From Bicyclus anynana (taxonomy: Eukaryota > Arthropoda > Insecta > Lepidoptera > Nymphalidae), in NCBI RefSeq assembly GCF_947172395.1, contig NC_069102.1, forward strand, positions 7,842,442 through 7,906,441: DNA of 64,000 bases, read 5' to 3'. Shown here one piece after another: positions 54,155-64,000 of this stretch. The position numbers and the translations under genes were made by a program. Positions within the stretch are counted from its first letter, which is position 1; each line of letters opens with the position of its first letter. Below the pieces are notes generated by a model. That model worked only from the letters and a program-made list of their open reading frames with translations. It was not told where the DNA came from and made no database searches.

Positions 54155-54400
54155 ATGCACTGCTCAGTCAAGTCACCGAACAATTCAGAACACGAATTGG
54201 TCATCATTGACAATTACTTTTTTAAAATAAATAGGTATGTTACTGAAAAGGGTTATAAATTCCTGTTCATCAAGTCAGACACTGAAGAATGTCTGATGAA
54301 ATACTCATATTATCACTCCATAAAAATGTTGTCAACCTGTCAATCTGAACGTGACAATTACTTCAATTATTATCAAAATAGCGCGTGTATACCAATTTAA
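54155..54400 (+). CDS. Hypothetical 81-codon ORF
   Basis: ATG at 54,155. It encodes KSPNNSEHELVIIDNYFFKI.., ..GYKFLFIKSDTEECLMKYSY.. and four Cys in total, ending SACIPI. Composition looks protein-like (charged and aromatic residues mixed), but no domain was recognised. An acceptor-like tgcactgctcag just after the ATG and a donor-like ag|gtatgt inside leave open that it is part of a spliced or decayed gene. It follows an RTE fragment by 70 bp. Confidence 0.25.
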   Translation: MHCSVKSPNNSEHELVIIDNYFFKINRYVTEKGYKFLFIKSDTEECLMKYSYYHSIKMLSTCQSERDNYFNYYQNSACIPI

Positions 54401-54709
54401 GATAGGGTTGCCTCATTTCTCCCTCTGTCGGACGTTTGTTTTATTAACCCGCTTTTACGAGTATTAGCTTCACTTGTAACTAAGTTTGTATGTAAGAAAA
54501 TCTTGGAATCTTAATTTGACTCACTTCCCGGTCTTCTATTAGGATAAGATTTTGCACACGCTCTGAGTTCTGATGATAATACATGATTGGCTAAGAAACA
54601 TCATTACAAATCCAATATGGCGGCCTCCTCAAGATGATGGACTGGCTGATTGAAACGCACCCCTATGATATGAGTATCAAATGAACGGGTTTGAGCGTGT
54701 TTTTTAGTT

Positions 54710-54970
54710 TTTTAAACTAAACAGCGACAGCGACCATTGACAGCGCTCTCACCTGATGTTAAGTGTCGGTTTCTGCGCGGCATCGCACCGGAACGCTAAA
54801 TTGTTTGGCGGTACATCTACCGTTTAGTAACTAGCCATAGCCAATGCATACCACCACACCGGACTTGAACCAATTTAAAAAATAAAAATCCTAAGCTGAC
54901 CCAACATGGTCGAACCCTGGACCTCTCTGTTGAAAACCACAGCACTACCAACTTTACCAAAGAGGTCGTC
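54710..54970 (-). repeat. SINE-B, old and diverged
   Basis: Body (ggcatcgcaccggaacgcta, tgtttggcggtacatctacc) and head (ggtcgaaccctggacc..caaagaggtcgtc) recognisable with many changes. Confidence 0.75.
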
Positions 54971-56519
54971 TTTGAAAACATTACAGAAATTAAATGCATT
55001 TTACAACTATTTATGTTCATGTAAATACTTTACACAAAATACAAATTTACATTATTTTGAAAATATTTAGATTCAACTTGAATTAGTCTGAATTACTGTG
55101 ATATGAGTAATATAATAATCCTACAGGCGAGGATCGAACCAATGACCGGTAAATCGAGTTAAAACGATGTTTTAAGCTTCAATCCCGTAGAAGATTAACC
55201 CTTATAATAACTATTTTCTAAGACGAATACGTACGTTCGGAACCTTAAAAATGGATGTGGAAAATAGATGCTTACCCACAGCGCCGGCCCGAAGTGAATT
55301 TTAGAATGGAGCGAGATCCGATTATGGCGCCTCTCCTATTTGCTCCAGGCTCCTAATAATAATTATATGTGCCAATTGTGAGTCCAAAGTAAGTATGGAA
55401 CGCGAAGATCTCGACCATACTCTGCAGTGACCAATTGAAAATTTAGGCGCAACACCATTTACGATCGACTAGGATTTTAAAAGTAGGTAATAGAATATCA
55501 ATAACTTCTAAAATCATACTCCCGGACACCAGATGGCGAAGTGATGGCCCGCGCACTCAAAATAAAGACAATTGAAATAAAAGATTTTTTTTACGGGCTT
55601 ATTTTTACAGATTGACGGGTTGGCCCTGCTTAGCCATCGCATATCATTTACACATAATTAAAATAATATCAATTCGGTAACCTTAAAAACGGGCAACTAT
55701 AAAAGAGGCAACCCTATTTCAAGGACACAAACAGAAGAAAATAAATTGTTAGCGAATGTTAAACATGAGGCTACTTGATAGTTGATAGGTCAAGCGTCGA
55801 CGATCGACCAGTATTGGACATAATTATATAACAGTGGACACCCGTACACGGGGTCAATGACACACCGCACCAGCCAATAGAAACTTGTTATAAAACTACA
55901 CATACAATTATTATATTACCTAGGTACTTATTAATCATTGTGGAATTTTTATACCGTGGCGTATAATGTTGGTATGCTGCGATTTATTTTTGTAATGTCA
56001 CTTTGAAGATTCGATCTAATGGAATTTTTGTACAATATAATAATATTTTATGACCTAAGACACGGGTCAATTACAATTAACATATTCCCTGGAAGAATGC
56101 AATTACGCAAAAAATGGAATAAAATAAACCATAACGTCATCTCTTACATCTTCATATTTGCATTTGTTAGCCATCTGATAATTTATTTGAAGATATTACT
56201 TATTCAATAGTACTTATTACAATTTGCATATGACAAAGTCACTAAGAACTCTTACGCGTTTTAATTGGCTATAATAACATAAAGCACATCGGCCTTTTTT
56301 AAACGCATGTTTTACCTTCATCCGTTTTCATGCCACTGCCCAAAGTTTTACTGGCATATCTATGTACATTTATGTGTACGTATTTTACGTTTTCGCGGTA
56401 AAATTGCTAATCTGATTTAGATAAATAGGAACTTAAATCAGAACGTTGGCTACTTTTTAACGCGCATAATTACTGTTAGTTATTAGAAGTAAGTACAATG
56501 GTTTCTTTTGTTAAAGCGA
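54971..56519. other. No gene seen
   Basis: Includes a GC-rich patch at 55,290-55,370 that resembles a dispersed-repeat end, and a tRNA-like string (gaggatcgaaccaatgaccg) at 55,134. Otherwise AT-rich. Confidence 0.45.
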
Positions 56520-56640
56520 ATCGTCTCAACCAATCCACACCCCTTTCTGTTTACACGACATCGTATCAGAACGCTTAATCGCTTGGCGGTACGTGTAACT
56601 ACGCCGGTAGGGTGGTAACTAGCCACGGTCCAAGCCTCCC
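56520..56640 (-). repeat. SINE-B fragment
   Basis: atccacacccctttctgttt..gggtggtaactagccacggt. Confidence 0.7.
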
Positions 56641-56739
56641 AGCTAGAAACGTCGTGGCCAAGTCGCGGCGGTCGCCATTTTGCATTTGCTAAAGTAAAGT
56701 ATAAAGTAAAGCTTATAGTATAATACTAAAAGGTTTATT

Positions 56740-57095
56740 TGGCATCTGTGCCAACAGCGACACCGGGCCAGATGAGTTGGTGACTCCATAGCTGTCGACG
56801 ATGTCATGCCTCAAAGTCGCCTTAAATAGACTTGGTCACCTTCTTTTAACTTGGGGGCGTCCGGACTGATTCACTCAGGTTATGGTTACCCCCTCCCGAA
56901 TGGCCCTCTAAGCCGAGTTCCGAGTCTCATAAGAGACGCCCTTAGAGAGACGTTCCGTCCTCTATCTTTATTTCAGCCTTCGGGTCTCATCAGGCGATGG
57001 TTCTAAGTATGCGCGCCATAACCCCCGGTGTCGCCGTAGTGGTTCCACATGGAGCCATCGGCACTAAGTCAACCCGAAAAAACTTCTTCTAAAAT
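56740..57095 (-). repeat. Repeat Y, longest copy
   Basis: Contains cttagagagacgttccgtcc and cttcgggtctcatcaggcga, the reverse complement of 10,357-10,450, plus about 100 bp more on each side (ggtgtcgccgtagtggttcc). No open frame of note; perhaps a LINE UTR. Confidence 0.55.
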
Positions 57096-57617
57096 ACTTA
57101 CGCGTCGCCAAAATTCAATATGAACGATTTTCAGTTATTTTGGCAAAACTACTAAAATATACATAATATTGGTAATCGAGATAGTATATGATTCGATTGA
57201 ATTGAAATAAGTAAGCTTATCTTGTGTTACTTAGTTTAAAGTCAAAAAATTCAACATTTCACCATTGGAATTTAAGTGGAATTCCGTGAAAAATTAAAGC
57301 GTTAAAGTTGACGACGTTATTTCGATTCATTCACCACTATTCTCGGCATTTTGACGTAACCATCATAAATATTCTTCTACCACGCTTCCCCGGTGGTATC
57401 ATAAATAGCTGGCATATCTAAAAAGCACTCAAAACACTATTCTTTTAACAATGTTAATGTAATATGGATCAGATTTTATTGAACCCATTTTTTCATTTCA
57501 CTAAGATCTGGAACACATTAGCGACCTGTTAATGCGTCTTTTGTTTTTCTGAATATATCTTAAAAAACAAGTAAAAATTAATGTTAAATACGAAATAAAA
57601 CAAAAACGAAATAAAAC

Positions 57618-57727
57618 TATAGCTTGGCAAATTCGTTGATGGCACTCTCATGATATGCGGGCGACGGGGGGAAGAAAGTCGTGCGCGCGGGGCATCGCTA
57701 TCCCCCTCGAATTTGTCAAGCTATAAC
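57618..57727. mobile_element. 110-bp MITE, AGCTTGGCAA family
   Basis: Terminal inverted repeats ctatagcttggcaaattcg and cgaatttgtcaagctata, with a GC-rich interior (gcgggcgacggggggaagaa). Related to 30,395-30,575. Confidence 0.75.
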
Positions 57728-58427
57728 AGTTTATCACAAAATAAAAAATATTTAGAGCTGCATATTTTTTTTTTGTATTTCTGTTGTTTCTATTTGGGCT
57801 GTATGTAGCTCGTCATCATTATCAAAAGCTCTCATTTTTTTACAATTTTTACCAATAAATAATAAAATAAGACATTGTAAGGTAATAGAGAGTCATCACT
57901 ATTACCGGCCTTTTTACATTCGTTTCATACCCAGTCACATTTCGGATGTCATCGCTCCACCGTTTCAACTTATCGTCTTTAATACAACATCTATTGGTTT
58001 TCTTTAAAACATATTGTCGTGCGACAAACCTCTAGTGCAATCGACTCCGAACTAAGTATATTTGATGTTCACAAAACACAAGTTAAGTTATTTAGGTAAG
58101 TAATGTTCTAAGCGGGAACGAAGACATCTTTAATAGGTAACTTTACTTAGCATTATTTATAGAATGGTTTCCTTTACAAGTTAAAATGGTCTGCTAATTT
58201 ATAGTAAGCGTTCAAACAATGATATAATGCTTCACTAAATTGCTTTTAAACGTTTTCTCACGTACTAGATATTTGTACCGACGCATTAAATCTCGTCTTG
58301 GACTCTTTATAATTCCAATACAGTTGTCAAACCAGTATTTGTGCCAAATGAACGACCTACGAGAATAATAAATGAAAATTTTTAAGGCTTAAACGATTTA
58401 GTAACTTTAGATAAATGTGAACGTGAA
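57728..58427. other. No gene seen
   Basis: AT-rich, nothing recognised. Confidence 0.5.
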
Positions 58428-58560
58428 CGAACGAAGTCTGCCAATCCGCATTGGGTTAGTGGATGGACTAATTGGACTAACTCCTCTCTGAGAGGAGACT
58501 CGCGCTCAACAGTGAGACGAATATGGGTTGCTGATGATGATGATGATAATGAAGATGATG
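58428..58560 (+). repeat. SINE-A 3' fragment
   Basis: cgaagtctgccaatccgcat..gaggagactcgcgctcaaca..gggttgctgatgatgatgat. Confidence 0.75.
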
Positions 58561-59089
58561 AGATGAAAAATCGAAATTCAAAATTTGGATACCTGGCATG
58601 CCTGAGAATTTTATTCATTCATTGTCTAGAAAAACGAAATTTTACCATGTTGCATTTACTTACTAGTTGTTAACTTATTATATTATTGTTTGTTGTCATT
58701 ATTTATTACTATCGATTCGTGAAACTCAATGTAAGCTTTCAACCCCTATTGCACCCCGTTCTACTTATATTTTAGCATGTATTCTAAATAATAAATAGTC
58801 CACTAATCATTTTACAAAAATAGAACTCAAAAAAGAACGATTTATATTGAAAATACTTCAACCCCTTGTTTACTTTTAGGCGTAGAATTTTGAAAAACCT
58901 TAAACTACAAATATAACTTGAAAAGTTAAGGACTTTCCATACAAACTTTCAACCCCTATTTCATCTCCTCCTAATTTTACTTTCGCAACTTAAATAAAAG
59001 TATTCTAAAACCTTCTTCGTATTATGGTGTCAAATCTTGCCAAGTTTCATTTGAATTCTTTTAGTAGTTTCAGTAGGTCAACAAAACCA
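58561..59089. other. No gene seen
   Basis: AT-rich; may contain the worn 5' part of the Helitron-like end that follows. Confidence 0.4.
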
Positions 59090-59186
59090 TGGCTTATAGG
59101 CAGAGTAACAGACAAAAAATAAATAATCCCCATATTCTCACGGGGACGGGAATTAAACGGGTGAAACGGAGAGGCATCGGCTAGTT
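59090..59186 (+). repeat. Helitron-like 3' end
   Basis: cccatattctcacggggacg, gaattaaacgggtgaaacgg and aggcatcggctagtt. Confidence 0.5.
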
Positions 59187-59482
59187 AACATATAAATTGA
59201 GTGCCAATAATGTCACATTCGGTTGTGTCCATACGTTTCATCCCATTATATTCTGATGATGTTCCGTACCATTTAACAACTGTTAATATGAGGAAATTAC
59301 ACGCTCTCTCCAAATAATGGTGTACCAACCAATAACATGCAGTTTGTTCAATCTGCGTAATTCACTATCATTGACCATTATTAATAGCCCAATTCAACAT
59401 TTAAATTGGCGGTTAATTGATCAGATAACTATACTGTTGGGCTATACTGATATTATAAAGAGGATTGTGAGTTTGTCAGGTT

Positions 59483-59625
59483 GTTTTTTTATTCTTTTCA
59501 AATTAGCCCTTGACTACAATCTCACTTGATGGTAAGTGATGATGCAATCTAAGATAGAAGCAGGCTAACTTGTTAGGAGGAGGATGAAAATGCACACCCC
59601 TTTCGGTTTCTACACGACGTCGTAC
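59483..59625 (-). repeat. SINE-B, truncated in the body
   Basis: Minus tail and body: tattcttttcaaattagccc..ctttcggtttctacacgacg. Confidence 0.8.
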
Positions 59626-59681
59626 ATTCAACATCATCGTTCATGTGAATAGATGCGCCGATTTCCAATCTATACTTTTTG

Positions 59682-59990
59682 ACGGCCTCCGTGGCGCAGT
59701 GGTGTGCGCGGTGAATTTACAAACGGACCTGGGTTCGATCCCCGGCTGGGCTGACTGAGATTTTCTTAATTGGCCCAGGGCTGGCTGGTGGGAGGCTTCG
59801 GCCGTGGCTAGTTACCACCCTACCGACAAAAAAGAGATTTAGCGTTCCGGTACGATGTCGTGTAGAAACCGAAAGGAGTGTGGATTTCATGCTACTCCTA
59901 ACAAGTTAGCCCGCTTTCATCTTAGATTGCATCATCACTTACCATCAGGTGAGACTGTAGTCAAGGGTTAACTTGTAGAGAAAAAAAAAA
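59682..59990 (+). repeat. SINE-B, near full length
   Basis: acggcctccgtggcgcagtg, gggttcgatccccggctggg, body with a gap at 59,828, A-rich end. Confidence 0.9.
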
Positions 59991-60573
59991 TTACTAATAT
60001 TATAAAGCTGAAGAGTCTGTTGGTTTGGTTGAACGCGCTAATCTCAGGAACTACTATCCGATTTGAATTTTTTTTCAGTGTTAGATAGACCATTTATCGA
60101 GAAAGGCTATATTATATTATCACGCTAAGACCAATAGGGGCGGAGCACCAATGAAGAATGTTTCAAGATCAGAAGATTTTTTCCTATTGAGAGTTTACGC
60201 TGTGTGCGCTGCATAAACGGTTAAAGTTTCTCAAAAATCATGTATGACAAAGAATTGTTCCCCTTAAAAAGTTTTAAAAAAAGTCCGCGACAGTTCGTGC
60301 GGGATATGTGAAAAACGAAGAGCCGATGGACGTTGGGATCCCAAAGTGGAATGGTGACCCCGCACTAGTAAGCGCAGTGTTGGTCGACCCCCCATCAGGT
60401 GGACTGACGATATCAAGCGAGTCGCAGGGATTCGCTGGATGCAGTATCGTGATGTTTGGAAGACCCTACAAAAGGCCTATGTCCTGCAGTGGACGTCCAT
60501 CGGCTGATGGACGATGGTGATGATGTGAAAAACTGAAATCCACGCGGACGAAGTCGCGGGCATCCGCTAGTTT
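59991..60573 (+). mobile_element. Helitron-like element split by an RTE fragment
   Basis: 5' part actaatattataaagctgaa to 60,316 and 3' part ctgaaatccacgcggacgaa to the ctagt at 60,573. The RTE piece at 60,317-60,522 interrupts it. The two parts resemble different subfamilies, so part of the structure may be a fusion. Confidence 0.65.
60317..60522 (+). mobile_element. RTE 3' end with 11-bp target duplication
   Basis: It starts gaagagccgatggacgttgg and reads in pieces GGLTISSESQGFAG (shifted) and the usual end cagtggacgtccatcggctg, tail ATGGTGATG. The string atgtgaaaaac occurs at 60,306-60,316 and 60,523-60,533. Frames are not conserved over the whole fragment. Confidence 0.85.
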
Positions 60574-60582
60574 CCAATAAAT

Positions 60583-60963
60583 TATAATTAAGGATCAAAC
60601 GAACTTACCTGGAAGTGAAGTTCGATCATAATTATATGATCAGCTTCACTCGACCCGATTTTATATTAACATATTGTAGTATACTCCTATGCTACAGCCA
60701 ATGACACATTTTTTTAAAGTTAATAGGAATTTTTCAAAATATCACCATGGCAACCCAAACATCACCCCCGCGCGGCCATAGGTCGCCATCTTCATTTAGT
60801 TTAGAGTTAGGGATATTGACTAGTTCACATAATGGGTAGGGAAGTAAATAAATATTTGCTACATATGGGAGGGTGCTTATTTATAAATCGGGTCGAGTGA
60901 AGCTGATCATATAATTATGATCGAACTTCACTTCCAGGTAAGTTCGTTTGATCCTTAATTATA
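60583..60963. mobile_element. Element with 82-bp terminal inverted repeats
   Basis: Arms 60,583-60,664 and 60,882-60,963 are nearly identical as reverse complements (gatcaaacgaacttacctgg.. / ..ccaggtaagttcgtttgatc). The interior of about 217 bp is GC-richer and has no ORF. A MITE or the terminal part of the neighbouring DIRS-like element. The interior holds atcaccatggcaac, which fits the RFX X-box consensus but may be chance. Confidence 0.85.
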
Positions 60964-60968
60964 TTTCT

Positions 60969-61006
60969 CAGCTTCACTCGACCCGATTTTATATTAACAT
61001 ATTGTA
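60969..61006. repeat. 38-bp direct repeat of 60,641-60,678
   Basis: cagcttcactcgacccgatt..taacatattgta occurs inside the left arm/interior and again just beyond the right arm, directly before the DIRS-like sequence. Confidence 0.9.
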
Positions 61007-61189
61007 GGATGTTCAGAGTAAATAAAAGTTATGTGAACTACATATGTAGAATTTTAATTCTTAATCATTTCCGTTAGGATAACATGAGTATAACAATCAG
61101 AGTATATTATGAACCATTCATATTATTGTTGTTATATAATATAGACAACGCAAATTGTTTATGATCGGATATAACTTCTCGATTATAAA

Positions 61190-61510
61190 TTTTTTGCAAA
61201 GACTGAGGATGTCAGAGTCCATCCCGCTGTCTTCCTAATTATATCAAAATTAACCCCAAGTTTATTAGCTGCTGAAATGATCGCATGTCGAGTACCTACT
61301 ATGTGCAGAGAATATTGACGTATCTTCACCACTGTTTTGAATTGTGTTTTTTATCCAATGGCTAAGCCTTTGGGATAAAATATTCTGATGATGATTTTTG
61401 ATACTATGAAACAAGCAGTCTTAATTTTTTGTGCGTAATAATCTAGTTTTTTGTGTATACGATTTCATATCTTTAGCGGGACAAATTTCAGGTTTTTCAT
61501 TGAAAAAACG
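61190..61510 (-). pseudogene. Tyrosine recombinase remnant
   Basis: Pieces KPEICPAKDMKSYTQKTRLL (about 61,420-61,500) and LSHWIKNTIQNSGEDTSIFS followed by AHS (about 61,270-61,345). In DIRS-group recombinases the IFSAHS..R.. string is part of the catalytic R-H-R-Y region. Here the following residues are disrupted and the catalytic set is not intact. Dead. Confidence 0.65.
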
Positions 61511-62197
61511 GTAGTTTTAATAAAGGTTGAAATTATTTTATATTTGAAGTTTTTATCAAATCTGGAATTTTTATAATTATTTTAATATTCTCAAATATTT
61601 TAATGTTAGTTAATTAAATAAGAGCTAAAGTTTGTACTCGAAGTGCGGTGACCAAGGTTAGCAAAGTAGAAGACTTCTTTTTTTTTTTTTTTTTTTAAGT
61701 GTTCCCAGGCCAAAAATCAGATAAATAATTAAGCACGATGCTGGGATGATGGGCCAGGTCAGATTATACCTAGGACCTTTGTGGTCTTAATCTGAAAACA
61801 CCTTTTATAAACCGTTTCATTCTGTCATTAATTTTTTGATTGAAAACCTATGAACAACAATAAAGCTGATTTGTAACTATTAACTGTGCCATATTTGGTA
61901 CAATTTTGAAATGTTAATGGAATAGAAGGATCTAAATAATTATATTGTTTTTTTTTTTTTTTTTTACAATAATCCAGCCATTCCTTAAAAACACCCATCG
62001 TTGATACGTGTTAATAGTTAAAGAAGCTCACATAATCTCGACTGAATTAGGTAACATTGATTTGTTTAATAAAGCTTGCCAGAATATGTCACGGCAACCA
62101 GGATAACCCTAGAAGAAATTTCAAATAAACTAATACGTGGACCAAAATAAATAGGATCTTTTACTGTAATTTTTTTTTTTTTTTTTTTAAGGATAGG

Positions 62198-62389
62198 TTA
62201 CCACGCTTGAGTTGGCCAATAGGGCACAAATACTTTGCCTTCTGCTTTATCGCATATTATTTTTTGTAACACTTTCAAAATAAAGGAGAACGGAGGGAAT
62301 GCATAAAATGATAAATGAAACCAGCCCATGCATTGAGAACGTTTTTCGAGAAATGTAACGAGAAGTGGCACATACATTACATCAAGCAA
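62198..62389 (-). pseudogene. RNase H/connection end of DIRS-like polyprotein
   Basis: An open piece of 63 codons with FYAFPPFSFILKVLQKI and GKVFVPYWPTQAW. This FYAFPPFSLI..VL.KI..D.A.G..VVPYWPTQ.WYP block is a hallmark of DIRS/YR retroelement polyproteins. The frame ends in an A run. An upstream piece, NEVLLRIDNVPAISYI (about 62,605-62,653), fits the RNase H domain. Confidence 0.7.
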
Positions 62390-62699
62390 AGAGGTCTATC
62401 TCTGATTTACCGAAAATATAAACTATTTTTAAAAGAAACATAAGAAACGTATTCACAAAGTTCCTATGTCCCTATGCCTTATAGAATAGGCTTCAAGATT
62501 ATCTTTAGCATACAAGGGAAACTATTATAGTATACGAGGCAATCACTGTTATATTTCTTGTTTCACACTACTGCCATCTTGCCATCTCTCTAGCAATTTC
62601 ATTCAGATGTATGATATAGCAGGAACATTATCAATTCGCAGTAATACTTCGTTACTATTTAAGCTTTTTAGCACACTTTCAGACCAAAGCAAGCTACTT

Positions 62700-63300
62700 T
62701 CATTTCAAGATTGATAGTATTTACACTTATTCTGATTAATGTATTTTATTAATGATTCTTTAATCTCTTTTTTTTTTCAATAGGTAACTTTATAGTTATT
62801 TCTATCGCATCGAACATAAAACCTAAAAAATTACAAGTTGTGAGTTGTAAGTCCCAAGTCTTTCTAATGATTTAGAAAAAAAAAAATAGGCATGCTTCAT
62901 ATATCAATTTTTGCCATATAATAGTTGTGTGTAATAAGCTTGGAGATATTTCTATAATCCTCCATTTTAAAAATGTGATAACAAATCTATTTATGCAAAA
63001 GTAATCTTTTATCGCCATTTGGTTTCGGAACTAAAAATATGTTTAAAATAAATTCGCCATTAATGTGTGCGTGCATCTAGATTTTGCATTAATATATAAC
63101 AGACATTAGATTGACAGATTTATATAGATATAGATGTAGCAATTATATCTAACAGACATTAGATTGATTATCAAAGTCTGAAGTATTATTCCGAATACGA
63201 ATTGGAAATGAAGTAAAAGGAATTTCATATCCATGTAACCACGATGAAATGATGGGATCATCTGTAATATCACTCCAACATTTAATATAGCGCTGCAATC
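62700..63300 (-). pseudogene. Reverse transcriptase remnant of the DIRS-like element
   Basis: Pieces in order on the minus strand: CWSDITDDPIISSWLHGYEI followed by PF (about 63,220-63,292), FLVPKPNGDKR (about 63,010-63,042) and an LGFM-like string. The first is the conserved N-terminal block and the second is RT motif 1 of DIRS-group enzymes. Stops and frameshifts break the frame; the catalytic YxDD block was not recovered. Confidence 0.65.
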
Positions 63301-63599
63301 TAACTAAATAATTTTAGAGGTACTGTCTCGGGTACTTGTAAGTTCTCGGTGCTGGCTGGTCGGATATCCCCCGCTGTTGAGAGCTGTTCAGCGCTACACG
63401 ATGACCCTGGCTGCGGCGAGGCTTCTCTGTTTCAGACTTCAGCCCCGTTTTCCAAGGCAGGGTTTTCGAGATTAATCGATTATTATTAGGATTATTATTA
63501 CTTCTTAAGAAATCTGAAAAACAAACATCTTCAATATTTTTGTGTGATTTTCCTTAGCTAGTGATAATTCAATAGCTTGATTAATAGCCGCAACGGCGT

Positions 63600-63984
63600 T
63601 TCTGTTTAGTCATTAGTGATGAATCCCTCTTGACCATTGCCTGCCTTAACCACAGGGTTAAGGACGGGCGCGACCAACAAATCGCAATTTTCGGGTATTC
63701 AATATTCTTGGAGTATCTTATCTTTAACCTCCTTTTGTAGCCCCTTACTAAGTATTTCAAGCCATCATGATGGTCTTTAGGTCTTTATGGATAGCCTTCC
63801 CAAATTTGTTGTCTACAATACAATCACCCAATAGAGCGAGCATCTCTTCATCGATCTCTGGCTCCTGGGACTCTGCCGGTGCATCACTTGAGACTAGCAC
63901 GATCGCAGTGGCTGGTGTCGGGCTCCGGGCGCAAGATTGATTACCCGCTGAGCTTGGGCTCGGAGTACTGTTCGAGGTGGTCAA
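63600..63984 (-). pseudogene. Gag-like remnant of the DIRS-like element
   Basis: The first frame (63,984-63,757) has a Ser/Pro/Ala-rich start and IDEEMLALLGD..FGKAIHKDL. A frameshift at about 63,758 moves to WLEILSKGLQKEVKDKILQE followed by Y and a stop, then PENCDLLVAPVLNPVVKAGN. The LG[ED]..G...H.DL..W..IL..GL.KE...LL..Y..P.NC..L.AP.LN layout is that of DIRS-type Gag-like proteins. Confidence 0.65.
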
Positions 63985-64000
63985 ATAGGGATCGCTGAAA

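Larger units (their letters stand above)
61100..64000 (-). mobile_element. Decayed DIRS-like (tyrosine recombinase) retrotransposon, runs off right edge
   Basis: Read on the minus strand the order is Gag-like, reverse transcriptase/RNase H, tyrosine recombinase, as in DIRS-group elements. Each block is recognised in short frame pieces (listed separately) separated by stops and frameshifts. Several long A runs on this strand (61,677; 61,950; 62,169) interrupt it. The 5' part lies beyond 64,000; the 3' end is near 61,000-61,150. Confidence 0.75.

Noticed and set aside
55290..55380. Minus-strand GC-rich open segment with donor gtaagc
   Set aside because: It looks like the end of a dispersed repeat and has no coding signature.
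1..64000. CRISPR array, operon or bacterial promoter/ribosome-site structures
   Set aside because: Splice-flanked exons, SINEs and LINEs show eukaryotic DNA. The tandem arrays have no spacer-repeat alternation.

Overview
The window is eukaryotic nuclear DNA, most likely from a moth or butterfly. It is AT-rich, intron-like and packed with short interspersed elements. Two tRNA-headed SINE families recur on both strands; I call them SINE-A (head ..tgatagcccagtggatatga..) and SINE-B (head ..cctccgtggcgcagtgg..). RTE-type LINE 3' ends with (ATG)n tails, Helitron-like elements ending in CTAG and a short run of the insect telomere unit TTAGG also point to Lepidoptera. Species and family names are inference; no database search was possible.

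The main host gene is on the minus strand and lies in six small exons scattered over 31 kb (44,583 down to 13,652). Spliced in silico with GT/AG sites and matching phases, they give about 194 residues. In order these are a signal peptide, a thrombospondin type-1 repeat, a linker and the start of an ADAMTS-type cysteine-rich domain. This is the N-terminus of a secreted ADAMTS-like/papilin-family matrix protein. The rest of the gene was not found and probably lies left of the window. Exon 6 is followed by two decayed tandem copies of itself in 168-bp units, and exon 4 is followed at once by a perfect 35-bp inverted repeat.

Layout. 1-13.4 kb: intergenic or intronic DNA with SINEs, RTE ends, two direct repeats that each hold a CTCF-like palindrome, a 390-bp tandem duplication and a 130-bp tandem array. 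13.4-17.5 kb: exons 6, 5 and 4. 17.5-30.9 kb: intron 3, holding a recent 5'-truncated RTE element with an open RT reading frame and a 14-bp target duplication. 30.9-31.7 kb: exons 3 and 2. 31.7-44.5 kb: intron 1, holding a 2.6-kb Jockey/CR1-group LINE with an intact RT on the plus strand. 44.5 kb: exon 1. 45-61 kb: more SINEs, Helitron-like elements, MITEs, a 224-bp tandem array and one candidate signal-peptide exon on the plus strand (51.0-51.2 kb). 61.1-64 kb: a decayed tyrosine-recombinase (DIRS-like) retrotransposon on the minus strand running off the right edge, with a large 82-bp inverted repeat beside its 3' end.

The working genes visible are thus one host extracellular-matrix gene, one probable second host gene known from a single exon, and two retrotransposon RT reading frames that are open but lack their 5' parts. 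Everything else is repeat-derived or unassigned.
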